Part shown: positions 23,275-32,716 of the stretch, in pieces
Position numbering within the stretch: the first letter of the stretch is position 1
How the letters are laid out: every line of letters begins with the position of its first letter
Assembly: GCA_012959695.1 (NCBI GenBank)
Contig: DUCS01000044.1
Coordinates: 1 to 52,816, forward strand
From: Cycloclasticus sp.
GTDB lineage: Bacteria > Pseudomonadota > Gammaproteobacteria > Methylococcales > Cycloclasticaceae
Direction: 5' to 3'
Length of the DNA stretch: 52,816 nt
Notes under the pieces: model-generated
What the model saw: only the letters and a program-made list of their open reading frames with translations
The model's database searches: none
What the model was told of the DNA's origin: nothing
Made by a program: the position numbers and the translations under genes

Positions 23275-25476
23275 TTATTTAATAGATAGGTTCCAACAGT
23301 AATGGATTTTTGGGTTACGTTCAAAGTCTTTTGGTAACGTTTGTCGGCTAATGTTTTCTGCGGACAATTGCTCTAGCGCTTGTTCATCCAATTTAAACTT
23401 GCGGAAATTTGTTGAAAAAATAAGCGTGCCTTTTTTCGTTAGTAGCTGGGCTGCTTTGTTTAACAGCTCGACGTGATCGCGTTGAATATCGAACACGTTG
23501 TCCATACGTTTTGAGTTTGAGAACGTCGGTGGATCGATAAAAACCAGCTCGTATTTTTGTTCTTCCTTAATGGCCGTATCTAACCATTCCATACAGTTGG
23601 CGCGGACTAGTTGGTGTTTTTCTGCATTGATTCCGTTTAATTCAAAGTTCTTTTGAGCCCAATCTAAGTAGGTTTTGGACATATCCACGGTAGTGGATGT
23701 GGTTGCGCCACCCAATACGGCGTGAACAGTAACCGCGCCCGTGTAGGCGAACAAATTTAGAAACTGTTTACCGTTCGCATTCTCGCCAATCCATTGCCGA
23801 ATAGGTCGGTGATCTAAAAACAAACCGGTGTCGAGGTAGTCTTTAAAGTTGACTAAGAACCGCGCGTTGCCTTCTCGCACCTCATGGAAACCACCGTCGG
23901 TTCCTTGCTTTTCATACTGTGTACTGCCTTTTTGTCGACGGCGAATCTTGAGAGATAACTGCTTTTGCGACACCTCGAAGACTTTTGGCATAACCGCTAA
24001 GGCATCACGTAACCGTTGGATTGATTTTTTTTCATCAATGGTTTTTGGTGCTTCATATTCTTGCACATGAACCCATCGTTTTTCGCCCTCGTAAATATCG
24101 ATAGCCAGTGCGTATTCAGGTAAGTCGGCGTCATAAATGCGGTAGCAATTGACGTTATTCTTTTTGACCCACGACTTCATTTTTTTAATGTTTTTGCGCA
24201 AGCGGTTGGCAAACATGGTTGCGCCTTCGCCCCACTCCCCATTGTTGGGCAATAGGGCCTTCTTTAAATTATCGCCTATTTGCTGTTGTTGGCTTGCTTG
24301 TTGGCCTTCGTAATGGCGTTCTGCTTCTACAGAAAAGTTAAATACCTTACAGGGTATGGCGCCGTTATACAGTTGATATGACTTATGCGATTTGAGCGAT
24401 ACATTAAACGCGAGCTCGGTATTGCCGGTAAAAATGCCGGCCTGCCAGCCATCAAAACGTGCTTTTAAAATAGTGCCGATTTCTTGATACAAAGGTTGCA
24501 GGTTTTTAATCTCGCCTAAACGCTCACCATAAGGGGGGTTTGCGATGAGTAAGCCGGGCTTCCAATCGGCTTCAGGTATTACTTTTGATAGCGGCAAACT
24601 AACGGCCTTAATATAAGGCGATAAGCCTGCTGATTTGATGTTGGCCTTTGCAATACCAGTATTTTTTATGCTGATATCAGAGCCCATAATGGGCGGTATT
24701 TTTTCTGCGCCTTTGTCACGTCTGTACTCTGCTTCTTTAATCAGCCGTTGCCAGATAGCGGCGTTAAATTGTTTCCAACCAAGAAAACCGTAATAGTCAC
24801 GAAGTAGGCCTGGGGCAATGTCGCCAGCCATCATCGCGGCTTCTGTTAAAAATGTACCCGAGCCACACATGGGGTCATATAAAGCGCCACCCTCGGCAGC
24901 AATTTTTGGCCAGCCGGCGCGTATTAATATAGCAGCAGCGAGGTTTTCCTTTAACGGTGCTTCAACTGATTCAGACCGATAATTTCGGCGGTGTAAGCTG
25001 TCGCCCGATAGGTCGAGGCTGATGGTGGCTTTATTGTCATTGATATAAGCATTGATGCGAATGTCAGGTTGCTCACGTTCTACGTTGGGCCGTTCATCCA
25101 CTTTCTCTTTAAACTGATCGACGATAGCATCCTTCACCATGTGCTCGGCATAACGCGAGTGTGTGATTTTTGAGCGCCGTATTGAGGCATCTATGATGAA
25201 GGTTTTAGATACATCAAAATGCGCTGACCAATCTATTTTCAACGCACCTTCATACAATTGTTCCGGTGTTTGGGCTTGGTATGTTGCTAACGGCATTAAC
25301 ACCCTGTTTGCGAGTCTAGACCATAAGCAGACACGTAAGGCGGTTTCTATATCACCGTCAAAATACACACCACCTGCGGCTTGTTTAACCTGTTGCCCAC
25401 CAATGTGCTGGATTTCATCGGCAAGGATAATTTCCATGCCTTTAGCAGTACTAGCAAAATAAGTGGTAATTGACAT
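23275..25476 (-). CDS. rlmKL: 23S rRNA (guanine-N2/N7) methyltransferase RlmKL
   Basis: About 733 residues: an N-terminal THUMP domain (to about 155), the RlmL-type methyltransferase with DPMCGSGTFLTEAAMM and LIANPPYGER, and the C-terminal RlmK domain with FLNLFAYTGAVTVHAVLGG and VFIDPPTFSNSKRM. The fused enzyme modifies G2445 (m2G) and G2069 (m7G) in E. coli 23S rRNA. I start it at ATG 25476 (MSITTYFASTAKGMEIIL, the E. coli-like start) with GAGAG upstream rather than the GTG 30 bp before, which would overlap the esterase gene. Confidence 0.96.
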   Translation of the reverse strand: MSITTYFASTAKGMEIILADEIQHIGGQQVKQAAGGVYFDGDIETALRVCLWSRLANRVLMPLATYQAQTPEQLYEGALKIDWSAHFDVSKTFIIDASIRRSKITHSRYAEHMVKDAIVDQFKEKVDERPNVEREQPDIRINAYINDNKATISLDLSGDSLHRRNYRSESVEAPLKENLAAAILIRAGWPKIAAEGGALYDPMCGSGTFLTEAAMMAGDIAPGLLRDYYGFLGWKQFNAAIWQRLIKEAEYRRDKGAEKIPPIMGSDISIKNTGIAKANIKSAGLSPYIKAVSLPLSKVIPEADWKPGLLIANPPYGERLGEIKNLQPLYQEIGTILKARFDGWQAGIFTGNTELAFNVSLKSHKSYQLYNGAIPCKVFNFSVEAERHYEGQQASQQQQIGDNLKKALLPNNGEWGEGATMFANRLRKNIKKMKSWVKKNNVNCYRIYDADLPEYALAIDIYEGEKRWVHVQEYEAPKTIDEKKSIQRLRDALAVMPKVFEVSQKQLSLKIRRRQKGSTQYEKQGTDGGFHEVREGNARFLVNFKDYLDTGLFLDHRPIRQWIGENANGKQFLNLFAYTGAVTVHAVLGGATTSTTVDMSKTYLDWAQKNFELNGINAEKHQLVRANCMEWLDTAIKEEQKYELVFIDPPTFSNSKRMDNVFDIQRDHVELLNKAAQLLTKKGTLIFSTNFRKFKLDEQALEQLSAENISRQTLPKDFERNPKIHYCWNLSIK

Positions 25477-25486
25477 GGTTAAGCTC

Positions 25487-26374
25487 TCAGGGTTGTTGGC
25501 TAACACAAGGTTGAGTTGTATTTGCTGTATGGCTTGTGCAATTTATAAAGCGCTCAATATCGTCAAGCACGGGTGCAAAATATAAAAAAGGCGCATCGGC
25601 TAATGCGAGTAACGTACCTACATGCGCCATGTCTTTATATAAAATGACGGATGCATTACCGCCCATTTTATTCGTTTTCTCTGCCATATGCTGACTATTT
25701 GTGACGGATAATGTTTTATCTTTTTGCCCATGAAGTAACAACATAGGCGGTTCTGAACCGTCTATAAAGGTAATAGGTTGGGTGTCTTTATAGCGGTTGG
25801 CTTTTCGAAAGACTTGTTTAATATCATCATCGGTTATGTTGAAATCGTAAGGGCCGGATAAGCCAATAAAGCCACGTATATCCGTTATTTTAATTTGTTT
25901 CTCGGCCAGAAATCGTTTGTTAGCGATTAGCATGGCGGCCATGTGCGCGCCTGCGGAGTGGCCCATTAAATAGAGGTTTGAAGGGTCACCGCCATAGCTG
26001 GGAATATTCTTTAAGACCCATTGGGTGGCGAGTGCGCCATCTTTAATAAAATCGGGGAACTCGACGTTGGGGAAGACACGGTAGTCTGCAATGACGGTTA
26101 TAAAGCCGCGTTTAGCTAACGATTGACCGACAAATTGGTACTCTTCTTTACTCCCTGTTTGCCAGCGCCCGCCATAAAAAAATAAAATAACCGGGGCATT
26201 TGTTTTTAAATAAGCAGGTTGGTGAATGTCTAGCTGCTGTTTTGCTAGAGCGCCGTATTGTATGTTCGCCACCCGTGTTGAATTGCCATCGGGCACCACG
26301 GCATTTAGTGTGCTGAGTGATGAGCAACCGCCGAAAAATAGCATTGTTAATAAAATGATTGTTAGCGGATTCAT
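25487..26374 (-). CDS. Alpha/beta-hydrolase (carboxylesterase-like) lipoprotein
   Basis: This 295-residue protein has a lipoprotein signal peptide with lipobox FGGC (Cys17), so it is probably membrane-anchored by lipid. The hydrolase domain shows the HGG-like oxyanion motif as FYGGRW, the nucleophile elbow GHSAGAH (about residues 140-146), an acid in HGQKDKTL and the catalytic His in MAHVGT. It resembles the BD-FAE/esterase D group acting on small esters. Its ATG overlaps the stop of EEP copy 2 (ATGA), so the two are translationally coupled. Confidence 0.87.
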   Translation of the reverse strand: MNPLTIILLTMLFFGGCSSLSTLNAVVPDGNSTRVANIQYGALAKQQLDIHQPAYLKTNAPVILFFYGGRWQTGSKEEYQFVGQSLAKRGFITVIADYRVFPNVEFPDFIKDGALATQWVLKNIPSYGGDPSNLYLMGHSAGAHMAAMLIANKRFLAEKQIKITDIRGFIGLSGPYDFNITDDDIKQVFRKANRYKDTQPITFIDGSEPPMLLLHGQKDKTLSVTNSQHMAEKTNKMGGNASVILYKDMAHVGTLLALADAPFLYFAPVLDDIERFINCTSHTANTTQPCVSQQP

Positions 26375-27453
26375 GGCAATGTGAACTCTGCAATGATGGG
26401 CATATGGTCAGACAGTGCTATGGATTGTTTTGATTCAACAAAAGCATTTTTAAGCGTTAACTGCGGGCTATAAAAATAGTAATCAATGGTTCTGTCTGGT
26501 TGTTTTACGCGGGGATCATTAGGGAAATAAGTGAACCAGTTTTTCCGGTCGCCCGACTGCGCATCTTCCAGTGAGGGTATCGCCAAATGACGTTCATATA
26601 AGCTTGAAATGGCGGATGTGGGTTGATAAGAATTACGTTGTTGTTCGGCTAATAATGAATGCGTGTCTGGTGGCAATAAATTAAAGTCTCCAGCGATAAC
26701 CCAAGGTGTTTTGTTGTTATTGAGCGTTTGTAATTGAGTGTCTATTTGATCGACTTGCTTACTTAAGGTGTTGGTGCCTTTTGAAAACGCAGATAAATGC
26801 GTGTTTAAAATGGCCATCTTGCCAGCGCCTTTAATGGGTAGGCGAACATCCAATAATGCACGTTTAAAATTATATAATTGGCTGATAGGGTCTTGCGGAA
26901 TAAGGCTGAGTTGCGTGCGAGTGGCGGTGCTGATTTTGTACTTCGAAATTACGCTAAGTTTTGTACCGACAGCGCCCATAATTTTGGGGTGCGGCAAGTA
27001 CGATGCTTGCCAATACATGCTACTGGCATGGCAGACGTATTCCTTAGGCAATAAGGTTAATAGCTCAGTGAGTTGGTCTGCGTAGTCGGTTCGTTTGGCG
27101 CCATCATCCACTTCTTGTAGCAAAATAATGTCGGGATTTTGTTCTGTGATAAGTTGAGCTAAGCCTAGTAGGGTTTGTTTTATGTCCGTGGGAGATGGGC
27201 GTTCATCTGGCCCTAAACTGTTAGCTAAATCGTAGAAAAAAACATAATTCTTTCCGGCCATAAACTGTACGTTTTGGTTGTACAGTTTTACGGTTTGACC
27301 TGCAGATAGGGTAGGCGTGTCCGCAGGACAATAAACCTGTTCTTGTTGGGTGGGGTTTGGATGAAAGGTGCTATACCATATCGCTGCAAAGACGGCGGCG
27401 AGAAATACACTAAGTGATAGCAAAATGCGGTAAAAAATAACTCTAATAGACAT
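26371..27453 (-). CDS. Membrane-anchored EEP family phosphodiesterase (copy 2)
   Basis: This 360-residue paralogue of the gene at 20909-21979 has an N-terminal membrane anchor (about 8-26) followed by the EEP domain: YNQNVQFMAG, LLQEVDDGAKRTDY, LNTHLSAFS, AGDFNLLPP, DRTIDYYFYS and SDHMPI. Both copies share an unusual insert after NVQFMAGK containing an aromatic FFYD/FWFD patch and Gly-Pro. Export to the periplasmic side is expected from the anchor. It lies 36 bp after the SPOR gene and overlaps the esterase lipoprotein gene by 4 bp. Confidence 0.88.
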   Translation of the reverse strand: MSIRVIFYRILLSLSVFLAAVFAAIWYSTFHPNPTQQEQVYCPADTPTLSAGQTVKLYNQNVQFMAGKNYVFFYDLANSLGPDERPSPTDIKQTLLGLAQLITEQNPDIILLQEVDDGAKRTDYADQLTELLTLLPKEYVCHASSMYWQASYLPHPKIMGAVGTKLSVISKYKISTATRTQLSLIPQDPISQLYNFKRALLDVRLPIKGAGKMAILNTHLSAFSKGTNTLSKQVDQIDTQLQTLNNNKTPWVIAGDFNLLPPDTHSLLAEQQRNSYQPTSAISSLYERHLAIPSLEDAQSGDRKNWFTYFPNDPRVKQPDRTIDYYFYSPQLTLKNAFVESKQSIALSDHMPIIAEFTLP

Positions 27454-27489
27454 AGCTGCTGGCTGGTGTCGTCGCTAGGAGGGAGAGCA

Positions 27490-28068
27490 TTATTTTAACT
27501 TGATAGCAATGCTGTCGATGTTGTTATGGTGTAGACGATTCTGCAGTTTATCCACCATTCGGAAGGATGTGTACGGACCAGATTTAACGCGGTGCCAAAT
27601 ACTGCCGTTTTGATTAACTGTTTGTACTGTTGATGCAATGCCCAGCAGCGCGACGCGAGCTTTTAGGGTGTCAGCTTGTTGCGCTTTTCTAAACGAACCA
27701 ATTTGGATAATAAACGTGCCTGGCTTACTCTTACCTGTACCTTCTAAGCGGCGACGTTCTTCAATTTCGTGCTCGGGGATAACAATTTCCATATCCGGTA
27801 AGATTTGATAAAAATCAAAGCGTGGTTTGTTGCTTTCAATGGGTTTGGCTTCATTGAGAGTGGGTTTCTTAACATCGCGCACATCATTTTTGATGATCGG
27901 TTTTGTTGTGACAGCAATTGCTTGAACGGGCACTTTTTCCAAATCAGACAGGAACATCATAAAACCGCCAATTAACAAGCCAGTAATCAACCACCAGTAA
28001 CCGGGAATAGGTGACTTCTTTTTACGGCTGCTATTGCCGTTGACGCGATTTTTGTAATCTTTTGGCAC
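27490..28068 (-). CDS. SPOR domain protein (FtsN-like)
   Basis: This 192-residue bitopic protein has a basic cytoplasmic start (MPKDYKNRVNGNSSRKKKS), a single transmembrane helix (about 24-42), a linker, and a C-terminal SPOR domain (about 116-191; FIIQIGSFRKAQQADTLKAR and IWHRVKSGPY). SPOR domains bind denuded septal peptidoglycan. Position after argS on the same strand is where many gammaproteobacteria carry ftsN, but the protein is short for FtsN, so I give no symbol. The start is GTG and overlaps the argS stop by one base. Confidence 0.9.
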   Translation of the reverse strand: MPKDYKNRVNGNSSRKKKSPIPGYWWLITGLLIGGFMMFLSDLEKVPVQAIAVTTKPIIKNDVRDVKKPTLNEAKPIESNKPRFDFYQILPDMEIVIPEHEIEERRRLEGTGKSKPGTFIIQIGSFRKAQQADTLKARVALLGIASTVQTVNQNGSIWHRVKSGPYTSFRMVDKLQNRLHHNNIDSIAIKLK

Positions 28069-29825
28069 TACATAGACTCCGGTGCATTAACGCCGAGTAA
28101 GTTTAATCCATTATGAAGTACTTGCTTGGTAGCGTTAATCAGTACCAGCCTGGCTTGCATAAGCTCATTGTCATCAATAATGAATTTATGTGAATTGTAG
28201 TAACTGTGGAACTGCGTTGCCAGGTCACGTAAATAATGCGTTAGCTGATGCGGTTCGTATTGTTGAGCAGCTTGCAGCAGTTTTTCTGGGTAACGGTTTA
28301 AGGTGTCAATCAGATTGACTTCGTGCGTTTCGCCTAGCTTGTCTAATTTCTTTAAGCCGCTTTCAGCGTTGTAAGCGAGTCCTTTTTCTGCCAATAAACG
28401 CATCACACTATAAATGCGGGCATGTGCATACTGTACGTAAAACAAGGGATTTTCGTTTGATTGCGAGGTGGCTAAATCCAAGTCAAAGTCCATATGTTGC
28501 TCGGCTTTGCGCATGACGTAAAAGTAACGCGCGGCATCCGATCCAATTTCTTCACGTAATTCACGCAAGGTAACAAATTGCCCTGAACGCGTGGACATTT
28601 GCATTTTCTCACCGTTTTTGTACAGCACGGCAAACTGCACAAGTAAGACTTTCATACGCTCAGGGTCTGCGCCCATGGCTTGGAGCGCTGCCTTTACGCG
28701 GGGTACATAACCGTGATGGTCGGAACCCCATATATCAATAATGTCGTAGCCACGGTTGAGCGTGTGTAAATGGTAAGCAATGTCTGAGGCAAAGTAGGTG
28801 GTTTGTCCGTTGTCGCGGATAACGACGCGGTCTTTTTCATCACCAAATTCAGTCGATTTAAACCACCATGCACCGTCCTTTTGGTACATGTGGCCAGATG
28901 CTTTGAGCTTTTCAATTGCGGTATCAATGGCCTTGTTGTCCATTAGTGAGCGCTCAGAGAACCAATCGTCGTAATGCACGCCGAAGCCTTCAAGGTCGCT
29001 GCGAATATCTCCAAGAATAGACTGTAGAGCGGCATCAAACACTAAACGATAGTTATCTTGGCCTAGTTGCTCTTTGGCGCGTGAAATCAGTGCGTCAATG
29101 TGTTTTTCTTTATCGCCGCCAGCGGGTTCGTCTGGGATGATGCCGTTAAACAGCTTATCAGCGTTAGCGAAAAAGAGGTCGTCATGGGTGTTTTTTAAGT
29201 CAGCCGCAATGCTAGGAACATAGCTGCCTTTATAGCCGTTGCTTGGAAAAGTTAAGGTTTCGCCACATTCTTCTAGATAGCGTAGCCATACACTGGTAGC
29301 CAGAATATCCATTTGGCGGCCGGCATCGTTAACGTAATATTCGCGGTGTACGTCGTAGCCAATAGCGCTTAATAAGTTTGATACGGTTGCGCCATAAGCT
29401 GCGCCACGGCCGTGGCCAACGTGCAATGGGCCGGTTGGGTTGGCGGATACGAATTCCACTTGCACTTTTCTACCACTGGCAATGTTGGATGTTCCAAACG
29501 CGTCGCCTTGCTCAAAAATGGTGTTGATGATGGCGTGTTGACTGAGCGGGTTAATGAAAAAATTGATAAACCCTGGACCAGCAATTTCAACGCGGGTGAT
29601 ATCGGTATCGGCCGGTAAGTTGTCAATAATAGCTTGAGCAATTTCACGTGGATTTCGCTTCGCAGGTTTTGATAGCATCATTGCAACATTGCACGCGTAA
29701 TCGCCATGAGAGGCATCGCGAGTGTGTTCTATTTTGATGGTCGGTGTGAGATCATCAGGCAATTCACCTTGGCTTTGTAGCGATGAAATGGCTTGCTGTA
29801 GATGCGACGCCAAACGTGTTTTCAT
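28068..29825 (-). CDS. argS: Arginyl-tRNA synthetase
   Basis: This 585-residue class I synthetase charges tRNA-Arg. The HIGH motif appears as HVGH in [17 protein letters not shown] (about residues 128-144), and the KMSK position is the degenerate KMQMSTRSG usual for ArgS. The N-terminal Add-1 domain and C-terminal DALR anticodon-binding domain ([13 protein letters not shown] to the end) are present. Length is normal. It lies between priA (112 bp upstream) and the SPOR gene, the conserved order. Confidence 0.98.
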   Translation of the reverse strand: MKTRLASHLQQAISSLQSQGELPDDLTPTIKIEHTRDASHGDYACNVAMMLSKPAKRNPREIAQAIIDNLPADTDITRVEIAGPGFINFFINPLSQHAIINTIFEQGDAFGTSNIASGRKVQVEFVSANPTGPLHVGHGRGAAYGATVSNLLSAIGYDVHREYYVNDAGRQMDILATSVWLRYLEECGETLTFPSNGYKGSYVPSIAADLKNTHDDLFFANADKLFNGIIPDEPAGGDKEKHIDALISRAKEQLGQDNYRLVFDAALQSILGDIRSDLEGFGVHYDDWFSERSLMDNKAIDTAIEKLKASGHMYQKDGAWWFKSTEFGDEKDRVVIRDNGQTTYFASDIAYHLHTLNRGYDIIDIWGSDHHGYVPRVKAALQAMGADPERMKVLLVQFAVLYKNGEKMQMSTRSGQFVTLRELREEIGSDAARYFYVMRKAEQHMDFDLDLATSQSNENPLFYVQYAHARIYSVMRLLAEKGLAYNAESGLKKLDKLGETHEVNLIDTLNRYPEKLLQAAQQYEPHQLTHYLRDLATQFHSYYNSHKFIIDDNELMQARLVLINATKQVLHNGLNLLGVNAPESM

Positions 29826-29937
29826 AGGTCTTTAAATCGTTGAGTTATAAGCCGTAGAGGCTAAGCAGAGTATTATCGCTTGTAGGGTGAATCTTGCAAG
29901 TTAAAGCGGATAAGTTTTACCCGTTTATATTAAGCTG

Positions 29938-32139
29938 TCAGTAGAGGTCAACGGGATCTATGTCGATGGACCAGCGAATTTTACGCGCTGTTTTAAGTTT
30001 TTCGACGGCGGGCAATAAGGTTCTTAAGTATTGGTGCCGTGGTTTCCGTTCGGCAGTTTCAAATAATAATTGATAACGAAATCGTCCTGCGCGCTTTAAC
30101 ATGGGCGCTGGGACAGGGCCTAGAATATTCACCTTGGGGTTGTTAATGGACGACGTGAGTTGTTGAACCTCCCTTAAGAAGTTTAATACGTCACGCTCGT
30201 TAATGGCGTTAACTCGCAATAGAGCTTGGAAATGATACGGCGGTAATTGCGCTTGCTGTCGCTCGGCTAATGCTTCTTTTGCGAAATGCGCGTAGCCACG
30301 CTGGATAAGGGTGTTCAACAACGGGTGCTCAGGGTGATGAGTTTGAATCAGTACGCGCCCCGGTTTTTCTTCGCGGCCCGCGCGACCGGCGACTTGCGTG
30401 ATCAGTTGCGACATGCGTTCGCTGGCGCGGTAATCGCAGCTAAATAGCCCCGCGTCAATATCTAACATGCCCACCAAGGTGACGTCAGGGAAATGGTGCC
30501 CCTTCGCTAACATTTGCGTGCCCACTAAAATTTGCGCGCCGCCTTCGTGTACTTTTTCAATCACCAACTGCATGGCGTCTTTACGTTGCGTGCTGTCTCG
30601 GTCTATACGAAGAACGGGAATGTCAGGAAAGTGTGCGTTGAGCGTTTCTTCGATACGTTGAGTGCCAAGCCCTAAAGGAAACAGCTCGGCTTGTTGGCAA
30701 TCGGGGCAATGTGTGGGTGCTCGGTGTTCGACGCCACAATGATGGCAGCGAAGTAGGTTGATGTGTTTGTGGATGACCATGCGTGAATCGCAACGCTGAC
30801 ATTGCCCAACCCAGCCGCAACTATGACACATCAGCACAGGCGCGAAGCCTCGGCGGTTAACGAATAGAATGACCTGTTCGTTTCGTTCTAATGTTGCGGT
30901 AATGGCTTTAAGTAAAGGCTTACTGAGGTGATTGTCGAGCCGCTGGTTTCTGCAATCAATTAATCGAATATCAGGGTGTGAAGCACCTGCCGTGCGTTCA
31001 GGTAAGTCCAAATGCGTAAAGCGGCCTTGCTGAACGTTGTGCAAACTTTCAAGCGAGGGTGTTGCGGTACCTAACACAACGGGAATATTGTAGTTTCTAG
31101 CGCGCATGATGGCGACATCCCTTGCCGAATAACGAAAACCCTCTTGTTGTTTGAAGGAGGTGTCGTGTTCTTCGTCGAGAATAATCAAGCCCGGTGTTTT
31201 CATCGGCGTAAAAACTGCTGAGCGTGTGCCGAGTAAAATATTGGCAACACCTTCTTTTAATCGAAGCCATGCTTGGGCGCGTTGTGAGTCATTTAGCCCT
31301 GAATGAGAAATAACCAATTGCGCGGCCAGTCGTTGTTTAAAACGGTTGGCCAATTGCGGCGTTAAAGTAATCTCTGGTAACAGAATAAGGACTTGCTTCC
31401 CAGCAGCAATCATTTGCTGAATTAATTGCAGATACACTTCCGTTTTGCCGCTACCAGTAACGCCATCCAACAAGAAGGTATTGAAGATGCCAAATGAGGC
31501 AGCGACTGTATCAATGGCTGCTTGTTGGGCGGCGTTTGGCTTGAAACCAGGTGTAATGGTTTGATAAAGAGAAGGCGTTTGCTCTTGAGAGCTTGTTACC
31601 CAACCCTTTGCCATCATGCTTTTAAGTGGTGCTCGCCAATCCCATTCGATGTCAGCAAAAAGTTCGTTATCGACAGGCGCTTTGGCAGTGTTCATGAGTT
31701 GCCATAAGGCGGCTTGTCTGGGTGAGCGTTTTAAATCGCCTAGTTCAAGCGCCAAACCACTGTCCGATAATGAGTACAGTGTCGTTAACTCAATGACAGG
31801 CGATTTCCCTGAGCGAATTTGTTTAGGCAGTGCTTGAGCGAAAACTTCTCCAATAGGGTGGTGGTAATAATCAGAAGTCCATTTGTACAGAGCAACGTCT
31901 TGTTCGCAGAGTAACGCTGTCTGATCCAATAGCTCGCTAATGGGTTTGAGTTGCTTGTCAGTTAATTCAGTTTTAGAGGTAATATTTAAAATGACACCTG
32001 TTTTTTGTTGTCTGCCGAATGGAATAATAACGCGTTGCCCTGTTGTGTAATCCGACCGTTTAGATTGTTCCAGTGGTAGATAATCGAAAACACGATGTAA
32101 GGGCGTGTCAACGGCGATATTTAAGTAAAATTTAGACAT
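29938..32139 (-). CDS. priA: Primosomal protein N' (replication restart helicase PriA)
   Basis: About 733 residues: N-terminal 3'-end binding domain, superfamily 2 helicase with Walker A in DGVTGSGKTEVYL (about 224-236) and the DEEH box LDEEHDTSFK, then the zinc-binding module with paired cysteines CHSCGWVGQCQRCD and LRCHHCG...CPDC. PriA reloads DnaB at stalled forks. I use ATG 32139, giving MSKFYLNIAVDTPLH; a TTG one codon earlier is possible. The 570-bp region upstream contains three DnaA boxes. Confidence 0.97.
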   Translation of the reverse strand: MSKFYLNIAVDTPLHRVFDYLPLEQSKRSDYTTGQRVIIPFGRQQKTGVILNITSKTELTDKQLKPISELLDQTALLCEQDVALYKWTSDYYHHPIGEVFAQALPKQIRSGKSPVIELTTLYSLSDSGLALELGDLKRSPRQAALWQLMNTAKAPVDNELFADIEWDWRAPLKSMMAKGWVTSSQEQTPSLYQTITPGFKPNAAQQAAIDTVAASFGIFNTFLLDGVTGSGKTEVYLQLIQQMIAAGKQVLILLPEITLTPQLANRFKQRLAAQLVISHSGLNDSQRAQAWLRLKEGVANILLGTRSAVFTPMKTPGLIILDEEHDTSFKQQEGFRYSARDVAIMRARNYNIPVVLGTATPSLESLHNVQQGRFTHLDLPERTAGASHPDIRLIDCRNQRLDNHLSKPLLKAITATLERNEQVILFVNRRGFAPVLMCHSCGWVGQCQRCDSRMVIHKHINLLRCHHCGVEHRAPTHCPDCQQAELFPLGLGTQRIEETLNAHFPDIPVLRIDRDSTQRKDAMQLVIEKVHEGGAQILVGTQMLAKGHHFPDVTLVGMLDIDAGLFSCDYRASERMSQLITQVAGRAGREEKPGRVLIQTHHPEHPLLNTLIQRGYAHFAKEALAERQQAQLPPYHFQALLRVNAINERDVLNFLREVQQLTSSINNPKVNILGPVPAPMLKRAGRFRYQLLFETAERKPRHQYLRTLLPAVEKLKTARKIRWSIDIDPVDLY

Positions 32140-32237
32140 CAAATAAGGGTGGTTTTTGTTTCTCTTCAGTTAGCCAGAAAACGTTGAAAGAATCTACAAT
32201 AAAACGCTAAGTTTATGACTTGTCAGAGGTTTTAGTG

Positions 32238-32272
32238 TTATCCACAATTTCTGTGGATAACTTTGTGGATTA
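32238..32272. promoter_or_regulatory. Cluster of three DnaA boxes
   Basis: TTATCCACA on the plus strand (32238-32246), the same 9-mer on the minus strand (32252-32260) and TAATCCACA on the minus strand (32264-32272), spaced 5 and 3 bp. The first two are perfect high-affinity consensus boxes. One box facing two tandem boxes resembles the core of E. coli DARS elements that reactivate DnaA (from memory of that literature). AT-rich DNA follows to about 32400. It could also simply regulate priA. The window gives no other oriC hallmark (no dnaA, rpmH or mnmG). Confidence 0.75.
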
Positions 32273-32451
32273 TCTATTAACAATCGCTTCAAAAGCTTGC
32301 TTGAGTTGGCTTGCCTTTAAATTGTAACAAATTAAAGCGATTTAAAAATTCTTTTTAAAAACAAATAGTTATATTTTTTGTGGAATATTGTTTTGTCGCG
32401 ACGCAACAAGAATAAATAGATAGAAAATGTATTTTAAGACTTGTGCATAAG

Positions 32452-32472
32452 AAGCCTTTGTTTATAAGGCTT
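32452..32472 (+). other. Hairpin in the priA/ECF intergenic region
   Basis: A 7-bp inverted repeat AAGCCTT/AAGGCTT with a 7-nt loop lies in noncoding DNA about 95 bp before an orphan terminator. It has no T-run of its own. It may be part of an untranslated RNA ending at 32588. Confidence 0.35.
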
Positions 32473-32564
32473 TAGGCGATTTAGAGGTTAAAAGGACATA
32501 AATTCTAAGCATTCTATAGGTGGTAGTGCAAGATATTTTTGAAGTAATTATTGGGCTTGAAAAC

Positions 32565-32588
32565 GGGGGTGAGTGACACCCATTTTTT
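32565..32588 (+). terminator. Orphan intrinsic terminator upstream of the ECF sigma gene
   Basis: GGGTG (32567-32571) and CACCC (32577-32581) pair around AGTGA and are followed by ATTTTTT. No reading frame precedes it on the plus strand for over 300 bp, so it either ends an unannotated RNA or attenuates a long leader of the sigma factor operon. Confidence 0.55.
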
Positions 32589-32668
32589 ATGCGCAAAATA
32601 AGAGCTGATAACAGAGCTTGTAATATCGTTCTGCGTATAACAAAATAACAGTGGAAAAAGGATAACGA

Positions 32669-32695
32669 ATGGCTGTGTTACTAGGCTCCAAATAA
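32669..32695 (+). CDS. Possible 8-codon leader peptide ahead of the ECF sigma gene
   Basis: ATG at 32669 is preceded by AAAAAGGA, a strong ribosome site with 6-bp spacing, and encodes MAVLLGSK before TAA. It ends 21 bp before the TTG start of the sigma factor, in the same phase. The strong site in front of so short a frame, compared with the weak site of the sigma gene, suggests a regulatory upstream ORF (inference). Confidence 0.35.
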   Translation: MAVLLGSK

Positions 32696-32716
32696 ATAAT
32701 TTAAGGCAAATTTAAT

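Noticed and set aside
32143-32716. Replication origin (oriC)
   Set aside because: Only three DnaA boxes, no dnaA, rpmH, mnmG or parAB genes nearby; kept as a secondary DnaA-binding site instead.
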